Part shown: one piece after another, positions 46,255-57,630 of the stretch
Layout: every line of letters begins with the position of its first letter
How positions within the stretch are numbered: the first letter of the stretch is position 1
Source of the DNA: Acanthosepion lycidas
Lineage: Eukaryota > Mollusca > Cephalopoda > Sepiida > Sepiidae
Length of the DNA: 64,000 bases
NCBI GenBank assembly: GCA_963932145.1
Contig: OZ010586.1
Span: 71,480,365-71,544,364, forward strand
Direction: 5' to 3'
Program-made: the position numbers and the translations under genes
Notes under the pieces: generated by a model
The model's database searches: none
Told to the model about the DNA's origin: nothing
What the model saw: only the letters and a program-made list of their open reading frames with translations

Positions 46255-46380
46255 GATATGCTTTGTGGTGTAATGGATATCAGCTTGGAATGAGAAATCA
46301 GAGAGCTGAGTTCCAATTCCAGTCAGGTTCATTATATTCACTTATGCTTGAATACCCTTGGGAAAGATATGGAAGCTTTG
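46255..46380 (+). mobile_element. tRNA-Arg-type SINE, head only
   Basis: TTGTGGTGTAATGGATATCA (box-A side) and GTTCCAATTCCAGTCAGG (box-B side), then a truncated body and A-run. Confidence 0.82.
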
Positions 46381-46384
46381 AAAA

Positions 46385-46715
46385 AAAATAGAAGATAATT
46401 TGTACAGAGAAAAACAAGGAAATTATACCTAATCACTAAACTCTATATTTTCGTCTTTTATGTGTCTGCATTTGAATTCCAGGTGGGTTTGTTACATTCA
46501 TTTAGATGCAAATATGCTTGGGAAAGGTACAAATTCATCTCTTCTCCCCCCAGCTATGGGTTGAATAGCAGGACTGGGCCCTGCAGTTTTGATTGGCAAC
46601 CAGTCTATTGCAGAAAGTAATGGCAACCTACTGCAGGAAAATCATCCACCTAGTCAGTCATAAATCGAAAGAGACATAATCGCACAAGCATGTATCACAT
46701 ATGGCATTTAACTGA
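46385..46715 (+). mobile_element. SINE-related repeat with different leader
   Basis: The first 90 bp (AGAGAAAAACAAGGAAATTA ... CGTCTTTTATGTGTCTGCAT) replace the usual tRNA head. From box-B-like TTTGAATTCCAG onward it is the normal SINE body and long 3' module (CATAAATCGAAAGAGACATA). The same leader-body join is found on the minus strand at 49670-49995, so it is a real family. Confidence 0.8.
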
Positions 46716-46959
46716 ACTGGGTACAGGAGCAGCATGGCTGGGTCCGAGTTGATTGTCTCTCAAGTTGAAAGAATGTCATAGCCACTTAGGAATCACAACT
46801 TGGGAAAACCCTCAATCAGAAACTGTCCGAGCAAACTTCGTTATTCATCACAAACATGTTTATAACTGAGCCATGCAGCTTTTATCAAAATGCCATCATA
46901 GTGGGTACATTTGGCTGTGATGCATGTGCCTGATATACCCTTCTAAGACTGGGTTTAAG

Positions 46960-47350
46960 GATGGGAAAATTTCATTAGAAACAAAGAAAAGAAGTTGTTT
47001 GTAATATCAGTCCTCCTATAGGCAGTAAATGCTGGACAATCTCCTCACAGATGAAGAAGAGACTTACAGCAACAGAAATGTGGTTCTACAGAAGAATGCT
47101 GAAAATACCATGGACTAAACACAGAGGCAATGACAATGTTTTGGAGAACACAGAAGCAAAATGCATAGTTATACATAGCATCAGAAAGTTGAAGATTCTC
47201 AGACACAAAGTGAGGAAAGGGTCTTGAAAAATTTGATACTCACAGGATCTAATGAGCTTCTATAAATGGTTGTTAGAACAGAGATTTGGAGAGCTAGCAA
47301 AAAATATAAACTTTATTAATGGCTACAAAGGACAAGAAATTGTGGATTGC
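46960..47350 (+). mobile_element. RTE-like LINE C-terminal fragment
   Basis: Plus strand with shifts: 'SNRNVVLQKNAENTMD'-type wording of the WFYRRML block, 'KNLILTGSNELL' and a K-x-R-N-C-G end. Matches 31805-32500 at DNA level (AACATTTGATACTCACAGGA-like phrase). Confidence 0.75.
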
Positions 47351-47394
47351 TGAGTTTGTTGACAGAAAAGTTTTTTCTAATTTCAGGGCTTATG

Positions 47395-47765
47395 GCCACA
47401 TTATATTGAAACACTGGTTCCCATAAAATCATTGAACTTAAGCAACACTGAACCGGGTCAGTACCTAGATGATTAACCACTTGAGAATACTAGGTGCTGT
47501 ATGCTTGGATGTGTGAGTAATGTAATGAATAATGGCTCAGATTTGTTAATCGGAGAGCTGAGTTCTAATTCCCATTGAGTTTGTTATATTTCCTTAAACA
47601 TAAATTACCTTAGAAAAGGTATGAATCCACTTCTTCTCCCTCAGCTATGGGTTAATTAGTAAAACTTGTATCACTAAACCATTATTATCTCCCCCCCACC
47701 AAATTCTGAAAATATTTTCTGGCTTTAAATATCCTGCAAAGGGTTGATAAGCCATAGAAAATTAA
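47395..47765 (+). mobile_element. Composite 5S/tRNA SINE, full length
   Basis: 5S-like from its 5' end (GGCCACATTATATTGAAACA) through ACTTAAGCAACACTGAACCG, CAGTACCTAGATGATTAACC and GTGCTGTATGCTTGG. Then tRNA-Arg-like GAGTAATGTAATGAATAATG, box-B-like GTTCTAATTCC, body and 3' module ending near AAGGGTTGATAAG. It is the most complete plus-strand copy for aligning the whole element. Confidence 0.87.
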
Positions 47766-48017
47766 TGCATGAATAAATCTTCTTTTTGGATAGAGCTTTC
47801 TCAGAGAGCATTGTTTAAAACTTCCACCATAAAATTTTCTTAGATCCAGATTGTCCACTAGACATGTCTTTAATTTTTAGATGCTTTTCCTGAAAAAATA
47901 TTTTATCCTCTTTGCTATGTGACAAGATGTATTATTGTCTTGAAAATTACTTCATCAGCACCTAACCAATTTTCTTGTAATAGGATAAGAAAATAATCCT
48001 ATGGATTTTACATATTC

Positions 48018-48160
48018 TCCACCAAGCTATGGGTTAATTAGTAAAACTTGTATCAGCCATCTATTATTATCACAAAAAAAGAAATTCTTACAATCTAAAA
48101 ATGTTTTACGGCTTTAAATAACCTTCAAAGGGTTGATAATCTGTAGAAAATGAATGCATC
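48018..48160 (+). mobile_element. SINE 3'-module fragment
   Basis: Only the body/3' module (CAAGCTATGGGTTAATTAGT to GGGTTGATAATCTGTAG), as at 47640-47765. Confidence 0.78.
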
Positions 48161-48219
48161 AATGAATCTAATTTCAGTTTTAATTTGGTCATTGTGCAAA
48201 AAAGTGAAACTCAAGTTTA

Positions 48220-48760
48220 CTATATCTAAGTCTACTTTTCTGACTTTTTAGCCAAACCTATGCCATCTATTTTGATACTCATCTAAGCCAAATCTATATC
48301 TATGTATCACTGAATGTAACATTAAATAACCTACAATAGGTTTATATGTTGCAAACCAAAGAAAAACTGCATCACCACGCAGAAAAGTAAACCCATCTAC
48401 AAAAGGAGTATGCATTTATTATGCCTATATCTACTTTTTTGACTTTCATGGAAACCAAACATGTCTACCTTTTTTATTCTAATGCAAATCATAATTCAAG
48501 CTATTGCATGATAGAATTCAGCAATAAATAAACATCCAAAAGGCTCACTCATTTAATATACTTATGTCTACATTTTTAACAAGCCAAATTATGTCTACCT
48601 TTTTATGCAAGTCAAATTTACACCTTTTTGATTCTCATGCAAATCAAACCTATAACGACCTATCCATTGTATGGCAAAATTCAGCAATAAATAACCTGGA
48701 AAAGTTTGTTATGCCATAAACCAAATTAAACCAAACCAAACCATAAATCCTCTTTCTCTT
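48220..48760. repeat. Degenerate long tandem repeat, about 3 units
   Basis: Units of roughly 130-180 bp share TATGTCTACTTTTTTGACTT-, CTCATGCAAATC- and TTCAGCAATAAATAACC-like phrases. It ends in an AAACCAAACC tract. Confidence 0.6.
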
Positions 48761-49021
48761 GTTGCCAGACGTTTCATGTTGACTTAGACCCATGCATATA
48801 AGAAGGGGTTGTGAAAATTTCTTGACAACACTATTCTGATGTTACATTTTTTTTAATACTGATTTTGGGAAGTGTGCTCCATCAAGAAATTTTCAACCCC
48901 CATCCCTCACTGTATTATGAGTCTGCATTTCTTTGAAAAGAAAATTCAAATTTTTGCAGATTCAGCAAAATTGGAATTATTTTTTCAGAGAGAAATGCAG
49001 AGTAAATTAGATTTAAAATTA

Positions 49022-49092
49022 TTTTTTATCCTTGTAGTTTCATATTTTAGTTTCATATTTTAAGTTTTCATATTTTAGTTTCATATTTTAAA
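49022..49092. repeat. Short tandem repeat (TAGTTTCATATTTT)n
   Basis: Four irregular copies. Confidence 0.85.
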
Positions 49093-49099
49093 AATATCC

Positions 49100-49669
49100 A
49101 GTCCTAAAGTAACACTGATTTAATGCCACTTTAATTGCTGCCTGTATTTATGCCCTTATCTCCCAATGAGGATTGATGTCACTTCAATAGACAAGTCTGC
49201 TAATCATTTCTCCATAGAACTCTTATTATAGGTATTTATTAATTTTAACTTAGTATGACACATGGAAATAAATGTGAAACCCTTAGTAAAGACTGACCTC
49301 ACTCACTACTGTAGTAATGGTCCATGAGACTAGTTTATTAAAAAAAAAAACTACATCTAATGCATAAAGTTTACTACCCTCTTTGTCTATCTCTCCCCCT
49401 CTTTCTCTCTCTCTCACATACAACCTCATACTCTTTTCCTTTACCTAAAAATAAATTTGTTTCATAAAGGAAAAACAGTGTTCTTCAATTCAAGACCCCT
49501 AAAAAAGCAAGAAAAAAAACAACATACCTCCTAATGATTACAAATAATAATAATAATAAAAGTCACCACCAAAATCACCATCACTACCACTAGCAACACC
49601 ACCAGTGGCTACCACATTCTTTCAAATTGAAAGATAATTCTCTGCATCCAGTTTAGTTAAGTGCCATTT
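49100..49669. other. No gene recognised
   Basis: AT-rich, with short CT- and CAC-triplet tracts near 49380-49610. Confidence 0.5.
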
Positions 49670-49995
49670 GCAATATACACTTGGGCGATTATGTCTTTTT
49701 TGATTTATGACTGACTAGGCAGAAAATTTTTCCTGCAGTAGTTTGCTGTTTCTTTCTGCAGTAGACTGGTTGCCAACTAAGGCTATAAGACCCAGTCTGT
49801 TTTGTTATTCAATCCATAACTGGGGAGAGAAGAGATAGATTCATACCATCCCCAAGGATATTTGCATCTAAGTGAATGTAACAAACCCAACTGGAATTCA
49901 AATGTGGACACATAAAAGATGAAAATATAGAATTTAGTGATTTAATTCCTTGTTGTTTTTCTCTGTATAAGTTGTCTTCTATTTTGCTTTCAAAA
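49670..49995 (-). mobile_element. SINE-related repeat with different leader
   Basis: Minus-strand copy of the 46385-46715 family, joined at GTCCACATTTGAATTCCAG. The 3' module is complete (to CGCCCAAGTGTATATTGCAA). Confidence 0.82.
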
Positions 49996-50637
49996 GTTTT
50001 ACTAGCTTTATATAAGATGGGTTGTAGCTACTTCTAATCTAATCACAATATGTAAGTCATGTTTCCATTTTATTCTGTTTTATATAGGAATGGTTTTTGT
50101 TATCTTTCAAGTTGATCATACAAAATAGTGTTGTACATTTTAAAATTTGCCATTCTTACATCACAAATGAATCAACCAATAAAATAAAGTTCTTCTTTCA
50201 TATTTTGTGTCTCAATCTATATTATGATCCAATCTCTGTTTGTGATTTCTTTTACAATAATGCAGTAAAAATGGCACATCATAGCAAGATGTTTGTTAGC
50301 ACAATACTGTTTGAATATTTTTTTGTTTATTTTAAGCAATTTCTAAACCAATTTGCAATTTAATAGCATGTGATGTGAATTTACACTTAAACTGAATGAG
50401 CCAATATCTCAAGTAAGTATATCAAATGCTCTCTATAGTTTTCAGTATTTACTTATTTTCAAATAATTATGTAAATTCATTAAATATGAAATAAGTTAGC
50501 ATTTAGATTAATGGCTTCTGGCATCAGCCTTTTAAGCAAATTTGTTCAAAGCCTTTTTCTTTGATGCCTTATTAAGCAAAATTGATATTTATTAATTGGC
50601 TTTTTCTTTATTTTATTTTTGTAATAAACATTTAATA

Positions 50638-50918
50638 CAGTGCTTCTCAAACTTTTTAAGCAACAGCACACCTACTAGCAAATGAAAATATCATGGCTCA
50701 CTTAGCAAATTTTTTAAAGATATACATTTAAATGTTATGAAATAAAACAATAGGTTTAAAAAATACACACACAAATATGAACTTACTTTATTTCAATGTT
50801 TCTATCCAACTATTTGTACAGCTTATTCAGTGTGAAATCTGTGCTTGTTGTTTTTTTGTGATTTCTTCAATATTTCACAGCACACTTAAGAGAATTGCGT
50901 GGCGGTTAAGAATCATTG
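50638..50918. mobile_element. hAT MITE, 281 bp
   Basis: Left end CAGTGCTTCTCAAACTTTTT; right end on the other strand CAATGATTCTTAACCGCC. Octamers ATTTAATA and ATTTAACA flank it (7 of 8). Internal phrases are similar to the right end of the hAT at 1890 (ATATACATTTAAATGTTATG against CATAACATTTAAATGTATAC in reverse), so it is probably a deletion derivative of the same family. Confidence 0.9.
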
Positions 50919-51289
50919 ATTTAACAGAATAGTTCTTTAGTTCTTATTTCTAGCAACTGGAAAAAATATATATAACTTCCATGAAAAAGTTTTAATTACA
51001 CTTAAAAATGTTAAAATTGACTAACAATTTTTTTGAGTAAAATTTTACCAGTGCCTAATTTTTTTTTTTTTTTTATAAATATAAGCATACACAAAATCAG
51101 TTCAAACACACTTTATTTACGGCATGATAATAAATATTATTTGAAGTAGAAATCTTTTAAATTTCCTAAAATAATAGATAAATATTCAGAATTAAATGTT
51201 TTTTGGTGTAAAAAAATCAACATATGACACATATTACTAAATTAAAAATATTATTTGAGTAATTCTATGAGTAATTTGTATATACACAT

Positions 51290-51580
51290 TATTGAATGTT
51301 GCAGATTTAATGACTTTATCATATTTTTAATGATTTTTTAATGGTCTTATATTTTTAATGTTATTTTAATGATTTTTTTTAATGATTTTATATTTTTAAT
51401 GATTTAATATTTTTATTTTCTAATAATTTTTTTTAATGATTTTATCATATTTTTAATGATTTACCATTTTTAACAATTTTTTAATTATTTTTTTTTTTAA
51501 TGATTTTATCATTTTTAACTATTTTTTTTTAATGATGTTATATTTTTAATGATTTTATCATATTTTTTTTTTGACAGGGG
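51290..51580. repeat. Low-complexity TTTTAATGATTTTATC repeat
   Basis: About a dozen drifting copies of a 16-20 bp AT-only unit. Confidence 0.85.
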
Positions 51581-51999
51581 ATTGCATTATGGCCAGCAAC
51601 CCATTACTGGTTACTTTCAGTGAATAATTCAACTTGTGCTTACATTTCATGAATTTATGCAAACTGAAATAATAAATTAGTTGCAAAAAGTATGCATGTA
51701 GTTTACATCAGATGAACTTAGTTCTACAGACAGAATCAGAAACCTTTTTTAAGCATTAGGTTCTTTTTTTTAATCTTTTTAAAAAGTATTTTTACCAGCC
51801 TTCCTCTTTGAAAAACAGAATCTAGAAATAATTTTTTTTATTTTGTCTGCTTAAAAAATATATCACATAAATTCTATAAATTATTTTAAAAAAGTTTAAA
51901 TGCAAAGGTAACAGTTCATTGGGTTTTACCCCTCCCCCACACTCATGCTCTCTTTTTATTTTTTTTATTTTTCGCACTAGCCATGTTGCCTGCTTCCCT

Positions 52000-54127
52000 G
52001 TCAGTTAGTCAGTCACACATTTCACTCACTCCTACACATCTGCATTAATTATTTGCTCACGAATAAAGTGAGCGTGATCAGTAGTAGGAAGGGAAGGTTA
52101 TTGATTTGTGTAAGATGAAGAGCCAGCAGTATGTACCACAATGGAGCTGTACGTGTTCTGTGGAGGAAAGAAAGAAATCTAGAGCGATAAAGAGAGACAG
52201 TGTGTCGGGGTTTACTCTCGGCTGCTGCTGCTGCAGCTACTGCTACTACCGGGGCTAATATTTCTACTAATATCACTGCTGCCAGCAAGCAACCACGGTT
52301 GTCTCTATCATTGCTACTCTTGTTTTTACTATTCCCACAATATTAAGTCTTGGGGGCCCAGATCCTACAATATCGTCGTCACTTATCTTCAAATTACTTA
52401 ACTAGTATCGTTTCACGTCAATGACCTACGTTACCTGTGTGATGTTTATTGTTTTTTTTTCTTTTAAAGGTAAAGAAAAAGATAAAACAACAGTAAAAAA
52501 AACAGCAGGCGGACTGGAACCTACACCTGTGCCATGCTGGTTTTAAATATGTGTTGATTATTATTATTACCTTTCTAAACTTATTGTGATAAAGAAAGTG
52601 AAATAATGAATGACCTCCTACACCATCCACCTCCTACCTTGATGTAAGTACCCGGGGAATATTATTATCATTGATGTCCTAGTCGGTGTTCCCTACACAC
52701 ACATCAGTGTTGGACACCCGCTTTTCATTGCAGTATCCTTATATTACTAAAAACGTTGTTAATATCGTCACTGCTGCTACGGCTACATGGCATTCATGAC
52801 AACATTTTTATCCCTGATGTTTCTTCCTGAGAATGGCATAGCCAAAGAAAAAGAAAGATTTGATAATGATAACATTCATTTCCTGTAGCGCACGACTATT
52901 ATTAGCCGACCACTGTTAAAAAAAAAAAAAAGATATGTTCTTTTTCTTTTAGAATAATAATTATTAAGAATAAAAAAAAAAAAAAAAATAAGGAAGTTGG
53001 TCTGACACGATTGACATGCTTTCTTTCATTTTTTTTCTTTCTTCAACAAAAATAAATCCCCGACAATGTGACCGTCCTGTAGTGTTACTGTGTTTCCATT
53101 GTCTCTAAAATACAAACACACACTCATGACATACGGAACATTTAAACCGTAAACGATAGAGAAAAAAGAAGCGTAAATAATGAAAAAAAAATTAAAAATA
53201 AGAGAAAAAACCATATCATAGGATATGACCTCACACTGCATTGGGTGACACTTCAAAAAGGATTTTAAACAGTGAGGAGGGATGTAGCTTTCCTTTTGTA
53301 TTCATTTTCCTTTTCCTGATTTCATTCATTCGGTTGTTTGTCAATTTCCATGTTCTGTAGAAGAATAGGAGTGAAATTAAACTACTTTCTTTTTTTTTTA
53401 GCAAGGCGATTGCATCTGTTTTCGTCTTGTTTTGACTTTTTTAAACGTAGCATGTTTGGTTTATTTTGATTTAATTCTTTCGATGAAACAAGGCCACCTG
53501 ATTTCGTCTCTTTACCTCTCCTCACGCAGTCTACGGGACCAATCTTACTTTACAAAACAACGCAAGCATCCTGAGAAATTGTGGTCCAGTACCGGCACTT
53601 TCACTTACTGCGATCAATGTTTCTTCTCAACGGAAAACTATATAAAGATGATACACCACATTAAAAAAATATATATTTTTTAACACGGAATAGAAGTTTT
53701 TAAAAAAGAGTGGCACTGTTTAGAAGAACTCAACGTGGATTTGAACAATCAGAGCTGACCTTTCTTTCTTTTCGTATCCATCTGACCCCCCTACCCCAAA
53801 CGGATGGCAACTAATTTCGAGTGTATCATTATCGGCACCGGTTTAGATGATATTTATATAAATAAATAAAAATAAAGAAGACGTGAAGATCGATACGTGG
53901 TGGATAGGTGTTATGTGGTCTTTCATTGAACACTAGTATAGAATCAGCAATCCACACTTGATTGGAAGTGTTTAAATCAAAGAAGGAGCCTACACCCAAT
54001 TGCGCAACTTTTTCTTAATTTAAGAAAAAAATAATTTTCTTGCTCTCTCTGTGTGTGTGGTCAGTAAACACACTTGGATTGGAATATTGAATTTCTCTTC
54101 TTTTGAACACTTTAACCTTTCCTCATC
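52000..54127 (+). promoter_or_regulatory. CpG-richer promoter and 5' UTR region of the gene at 54128
   Basis: Composition changes here: CpG dinucleotides are frequent (roughly one per 45 bp by eye) compared with the repeat-filled DNA on either side, and no transposon is recognisable for 2 kb. It contains a CTG/CAG-rich patch (52220-52280) and ends directly at a translation start with A at -3. I cannot place the transcription start; the TCAGTTAGTCAGTCACAC stretch at 52000 is one initiator-like candidate. Short frames inside (for example 53432-53683) are probably upstream frames without function. Confidence 0.55.
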
Positions 54128-54209
54128 ATGACTGAGTGTTTAGCTTACAATCCGCAAAATAACTTTGCTTCTGTGATTGAAAACATCAACAGGGAACTCA
54201 GGGAGAAAG
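54128..54209 (+). CDS. First coding exon of an unidentified host gene
   Basis: ATG with A at -3, then 27 codons: 'MTECLAYNPQNNFAS' then 'VIENINRELREK'. The exon ends one base into the next codon at a near-ideal 5' splice site (AAAG/GTGAGT). Codon use is that of a real protein (varied, no simple repeat), and the preceding 2 kb has promoter-like composition. Residues 16-27 look like an amphipathic helix start. I do not recognise the protein. The exon is not similar to any repeat in the window. Confidence 0.78.
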
Positions 54210-55230
54210 GTGAGTTCATTATTTTCTCTATTGATTTGATTTGATTTAAAAAAAAGGACATTGTCTCTTTTGAAATGGTTGCTTCATTCAAATATTTAAT
54301 TAAAGAATATTTGTTCACGGTTTTAGACCTTTCTAAAAAAAATCATGAACAAAAATAAAATATAGTTGGCCAGTTTTGTATGATATTGGTCGAAAAAGGA
54401 AAAAAAAAAGTGTGTAGTGTAGGGAATGGTATCTATCGCTAAAAAGCAAATCCTTCTCGTTTTGGCATTTCAGGCAATAAGCATTGAAGAATTATAGATT
54501 AAATCTTAGACAAATCCCTAAATTTCATAGACTTTTGCGGCTTTGCCGTTTGTCCAGTTTTTCAAAGAAATTTATCATAAAAATTGTTTTTTGCAGTTAA
54601 ATTTAAGTAGTAACTTAAGTAAGTAGTTTAAAGTCTCGACACATTGATAATCGATATGTCAGAATTTGTATTGATATTCTTTTTATTTTTATTTTGGTTT
54701 GCTTTTGCTTGGATACAATTGGAAATGTATCTTCTGACCCTAAAAATGTTCATATCATCGGAGACGAGAGAAACTTCTGTTGTTTTTTACCTTTCTTTAA
54801 AAAAGAAAGAAATTTCCATGTACCAAAATCCTAAAAAAAAGTTAAAGAAAAGCAAAATAATTTTTAAAATTATAAATTTTTAGTAAACTTTATCACTCGT
54901 ATACACTTTTTCTGTGAGTAATAAAACTAAACTTTAATGCTTATATTCTAGTAGTCTTCTTCATTGATGACCCTGGAATAAGGCATTTATTTGTTGTTGC
55001 TGTTGTTTAGAATGAATCATCATATTTATCACTTACATGCAAAAAAGGCTAAAAGGCCTATTTTCTGAAACTACATGCATTATTTTTTTTGCTCTTAATC
55101 TTCCATTTTGTTCTTTCGCTTTCGTATTTTTTTAAATCTTCCCATTATTTTACATCTGTTTTGCCATCCAACAAAGAAAGAACGTTGTTAATTTTTAAAA
55201 AATTTATTTTTGCTGGTGTTGCCCGTACAG
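54210..55230 (+). other. Intron 1 of the unidentified gene
   Basis: About 1.0 kb, GTGAGT donor and GCCCGTACAG acceptor after a T-rich stretch. No transposon is recognisable in it. Confidence 0.65.
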
Positions 55231-55326
55231 TGAAAGCACTACTTGAATTAGGCCCTGAAACGAAGAATAGGTTAATTGATGATCGTTGTTGTTGGTTTGC
55301 AACTGATAACAACTGTTTGAAGGAAG
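55231..55326 (+). CDS. Second coding exon of the same gene
   Basis: Preceded by TTGCCCGTACAG and followed by GAAG/GTAAAAAG. 96 nt, so it keeps phase 1 on both sides; joined to exon one it reads 'VKALLELGPETKNRLIDD' then 'RCCWFATDNNCLKE' with no stop. Together the two exons give about 59 residues: a polar start, a helix-rich middle (IENINRELREK into VKALLEL) and a Cys-rich end (C-C-W and N-N-C). A helical N-terminal domain is likely. The following intron runs at least to 62.8 kb. Confidence 0.7.
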
Positions 55327-55549
55327 GTAAAAAGAAACCTATTGATGCATAAAAAAAAGATTTTTACATGTTAATACATGTAAAAATGTGAATGTAACAC
55401 AATTATACATTTTCTATTTCTCAATTCAACAAGAAGCATGTCTGCAAATGACCATATCTATGTATGCGTGTACGATAGGGGTGCTGAAAAGTTCTTGGGC
55501 AGAGTTTGCTCACTTCCAAAATAGGATAAAATATTAGAATTAGAAAAAA

Positions 55550-55800
55550 TTCCTTACTTGTTAGGTCGAGGACTTTATTTTTAATTATTTACTCATAGTT
55601 CACCTAATACAAGGCCCAAGGTAGAGGGTTACAGAAGGAGATTGTAAGTGGAGAAGGGTATGAGGACAAGTAGGATAAATAGTTGACACTGAACTTAAAG
55701 AGACTGCAGTTGTCAGGGAAGCATTCTCTTGGGAGTTTGTTCCACTAAGTAACTATTCTGGGGAAGAAGCCGTCTGAATGGAACTTGCTCTTTACTTTTC
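55550..55800 (-). mobile_element. LINE C-terminal fragment, related to LINE-A
   Basis: Minus strand: 'FHSDGFFPRI', 'WNKLPRECFPDNCSL' and 'FSVNYLSYLSSY'. It is the same 'FFPRTxxLWNSLPxxCFP' block as LINE-A but diverged enough to be another family. Lies in intron 2. Confidence 0.72.
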
Positions 55801-56179
55801 ACCACCTCTTGTGTGTGTTTGTATGCTTGCAAATATATCAATGTATGTCAGTATGTAGTTATATGGTTTTTAAACCACTATATAGAAATAAGAAATTATA
55901 TTATATACTAGTACTACACTGTTTCTTTTAATTTTTTTATTGACTGATAAGTAAATATGACAAAATTCATTTAGTAGTTGCTAACAGATTATAGCTTAAT
56001 TTTGAAACCTGTTTATTAATGTAAAAAGTAAATATTTACTTACTTACATTTACTGTGTATATGTATTTATAAATGTATATCTGTAATTGGTGTTTACAAT
56101 GATTGTATTTATAACTTTATATAATGTGTTTATGCATGTGAGTATAAAAACGTGTTTCACTGTTTATATGGCATATGTG

Positions 56180-56704
56180 CAAGTATAAATGTGCAACTGA
56201 GCTTATATTTTGTGTATGTACAAATATAAATGTGAAAGTGAGCTTATATTTTGTGTGTGTACAAATATAAATGTGAAAGTGAGCTTATATTTTGTGTGTG
56301 TACAAATATAAATGTGAAAGTGAGCTTATATTTTGTGTGTGTGTACAAATATAAATGTGAAAGTGAGCTTATATTTTGTGTGTGTACAAATATAAATGTG
56401 AAAGTGGAGCTTATATTTTGTGTGTGTACAAATATAAATGTGAAAGTGAGCTTATATTTTGTGTGTGTACAAATATAAATGTGAAAGTGAGCTTATATTT
56501 TGTGTGTGTACAAATATAAATGTGAAAGTGAGCTTATATTTTGTGTGTGTACAAATATAAATGTGAAAGTGAGCTTATATTTTGTGTGTGTACAAATATA
56601 AATGTGAAAGTGAGCTTATATTTTGTGTGTGTACAAATATAAATGTGAAAGTGAGCTTATATTTTGTGTGTGTACAAATATAAATGTGAAAGTGAGCTTA
56701 TATT
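56180..56704 (+). repeat. 41-bp minisatellite, about 12 units
   Basis: Unit runs ACAAATATAAATGTGAAAGT then GAGCTTATATTTTGTGTGTGT. Near-identical copies from 56220; one has two extra bases and one has a single extra G. The first unit (56180) and the last edges are diverged. The 75-codon frame across it (Cys/Val/Tyr-rich) is an artefact. Lies in intron 2. Confidence 0.95.
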
Positions 56705-57203
56705 GAATATGTGTAAGTATAAATCTGTATAATTGTGCATTTATATTCATTGTATTTATACATGATATAACTTTATATATGCATGTGTGAGTATAAATGT
56801 GTGTAAAATTGTGCGTGCGTAAATATGTGCGTTTATCTATACTTGTGTGTTTATATTCATTTTCTTATGACTTTATGTAAAGGCATGTACCATTGTGTCC
56901 TTATTCATTTTATTAGAACTGGTTTTCTATAAAATTATTTTCTAAGAGTAACTTAGATGAGGCACAAGGCCGAATGTATGGAGTACCTAGTGTGTATTGA
57001 ACTTGTTACTCAGTCATAATTGACTTAGCAAGACAAGCTTGATAACCATTTCACCATGCCAAGGTGTCCAAAGTGATTTTTAAGCATATGTGGCACAAGG
57101 CCAAAAGTGTGGAACACCTAGTATGGAAGAACTCACAATCTCGGTTGTATTTGATCTCGTGAGACCAGCTTGTTAACCATTATGTCACATCAAAGTGACC
57201 ATC

Positions 57204-57207
<4 letters not shown>

Positions 57208-57266
<59 letters not shown>
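57208..57266. repeat. (TA)n microsatellite
   Basis: Uninterrupted TA run of about 59 bp. Confidence 0.95.
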
Positions 57267-57269
<3 letters not shown>

Positions 57270-57299
57270 TGTGTATATAATTGTGTGCTCAATATCTAT

Positions 57300-57630
57300 A
57301 TTTCTGAGATGAGGTATTGTAACCATTTACACTATTTACATCATCATCTTTATCTCTATATTCATGACGTTTCGGCTATTGTACACTCTGACCTTCTTTT
57401 GGTGATATACATTGGAATTTTGAACCAAATCTTTTATTTAGTTTACGGTGGTAAATTGTTCTAATTCCACATGCCATGCCTTTTTTTGGGATATCTCAGT
57501 ATCAGTAACTCAACTCTCCAAGTTTTTGTTCACATTTGCTGTGGCCAGGTATTGAACTCACAACTCTTTGCATCAAGTCACTTTTTGGATTACTTCAACC
57601 TATGCTTTTATCCATCATCTAGTAATCAAA
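57300..57630 (-). mobile_element. tRNA-Lys-type SINE, nearly full
   Basis: Minus strand: CACTTTGATTACTAGATGAT, AAAGAGTTGTGAGTTCAATA (box B), CCTGGCCACAGC, body GGCATGGCATGTGGAATTAG, GCCGAAACGTCATGAATATA, then the tail ending ACCTCATCTCAGAAATA. Best reference copy of this family, because its tail is complete. Confidence 0.88.

Noticed and set aside
51570-51630. Possible exon after a T-rich stretch ending GACAG
   Set aside because: The polypyrimidine tract belongs to the low-complexity repeat, no frame continues and no donor follows.
52049-52288. Minus-strand Ala-rich 79-codon frame
   Set aside because: Antisense of the CTG-rich leader region; no splice or family support.
53432-53683. Plus-strand 83-codon frame upstream of the gene
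   Set aside because: No family signature. Its position in the presumed leader suggests a chance or upstream frame.
56251-56478. Cys/Val-rich repetitive 75-codon frame
   Set aside because: Translation of the 41-bp minisatellite; it breaks where a unit has an extra base.
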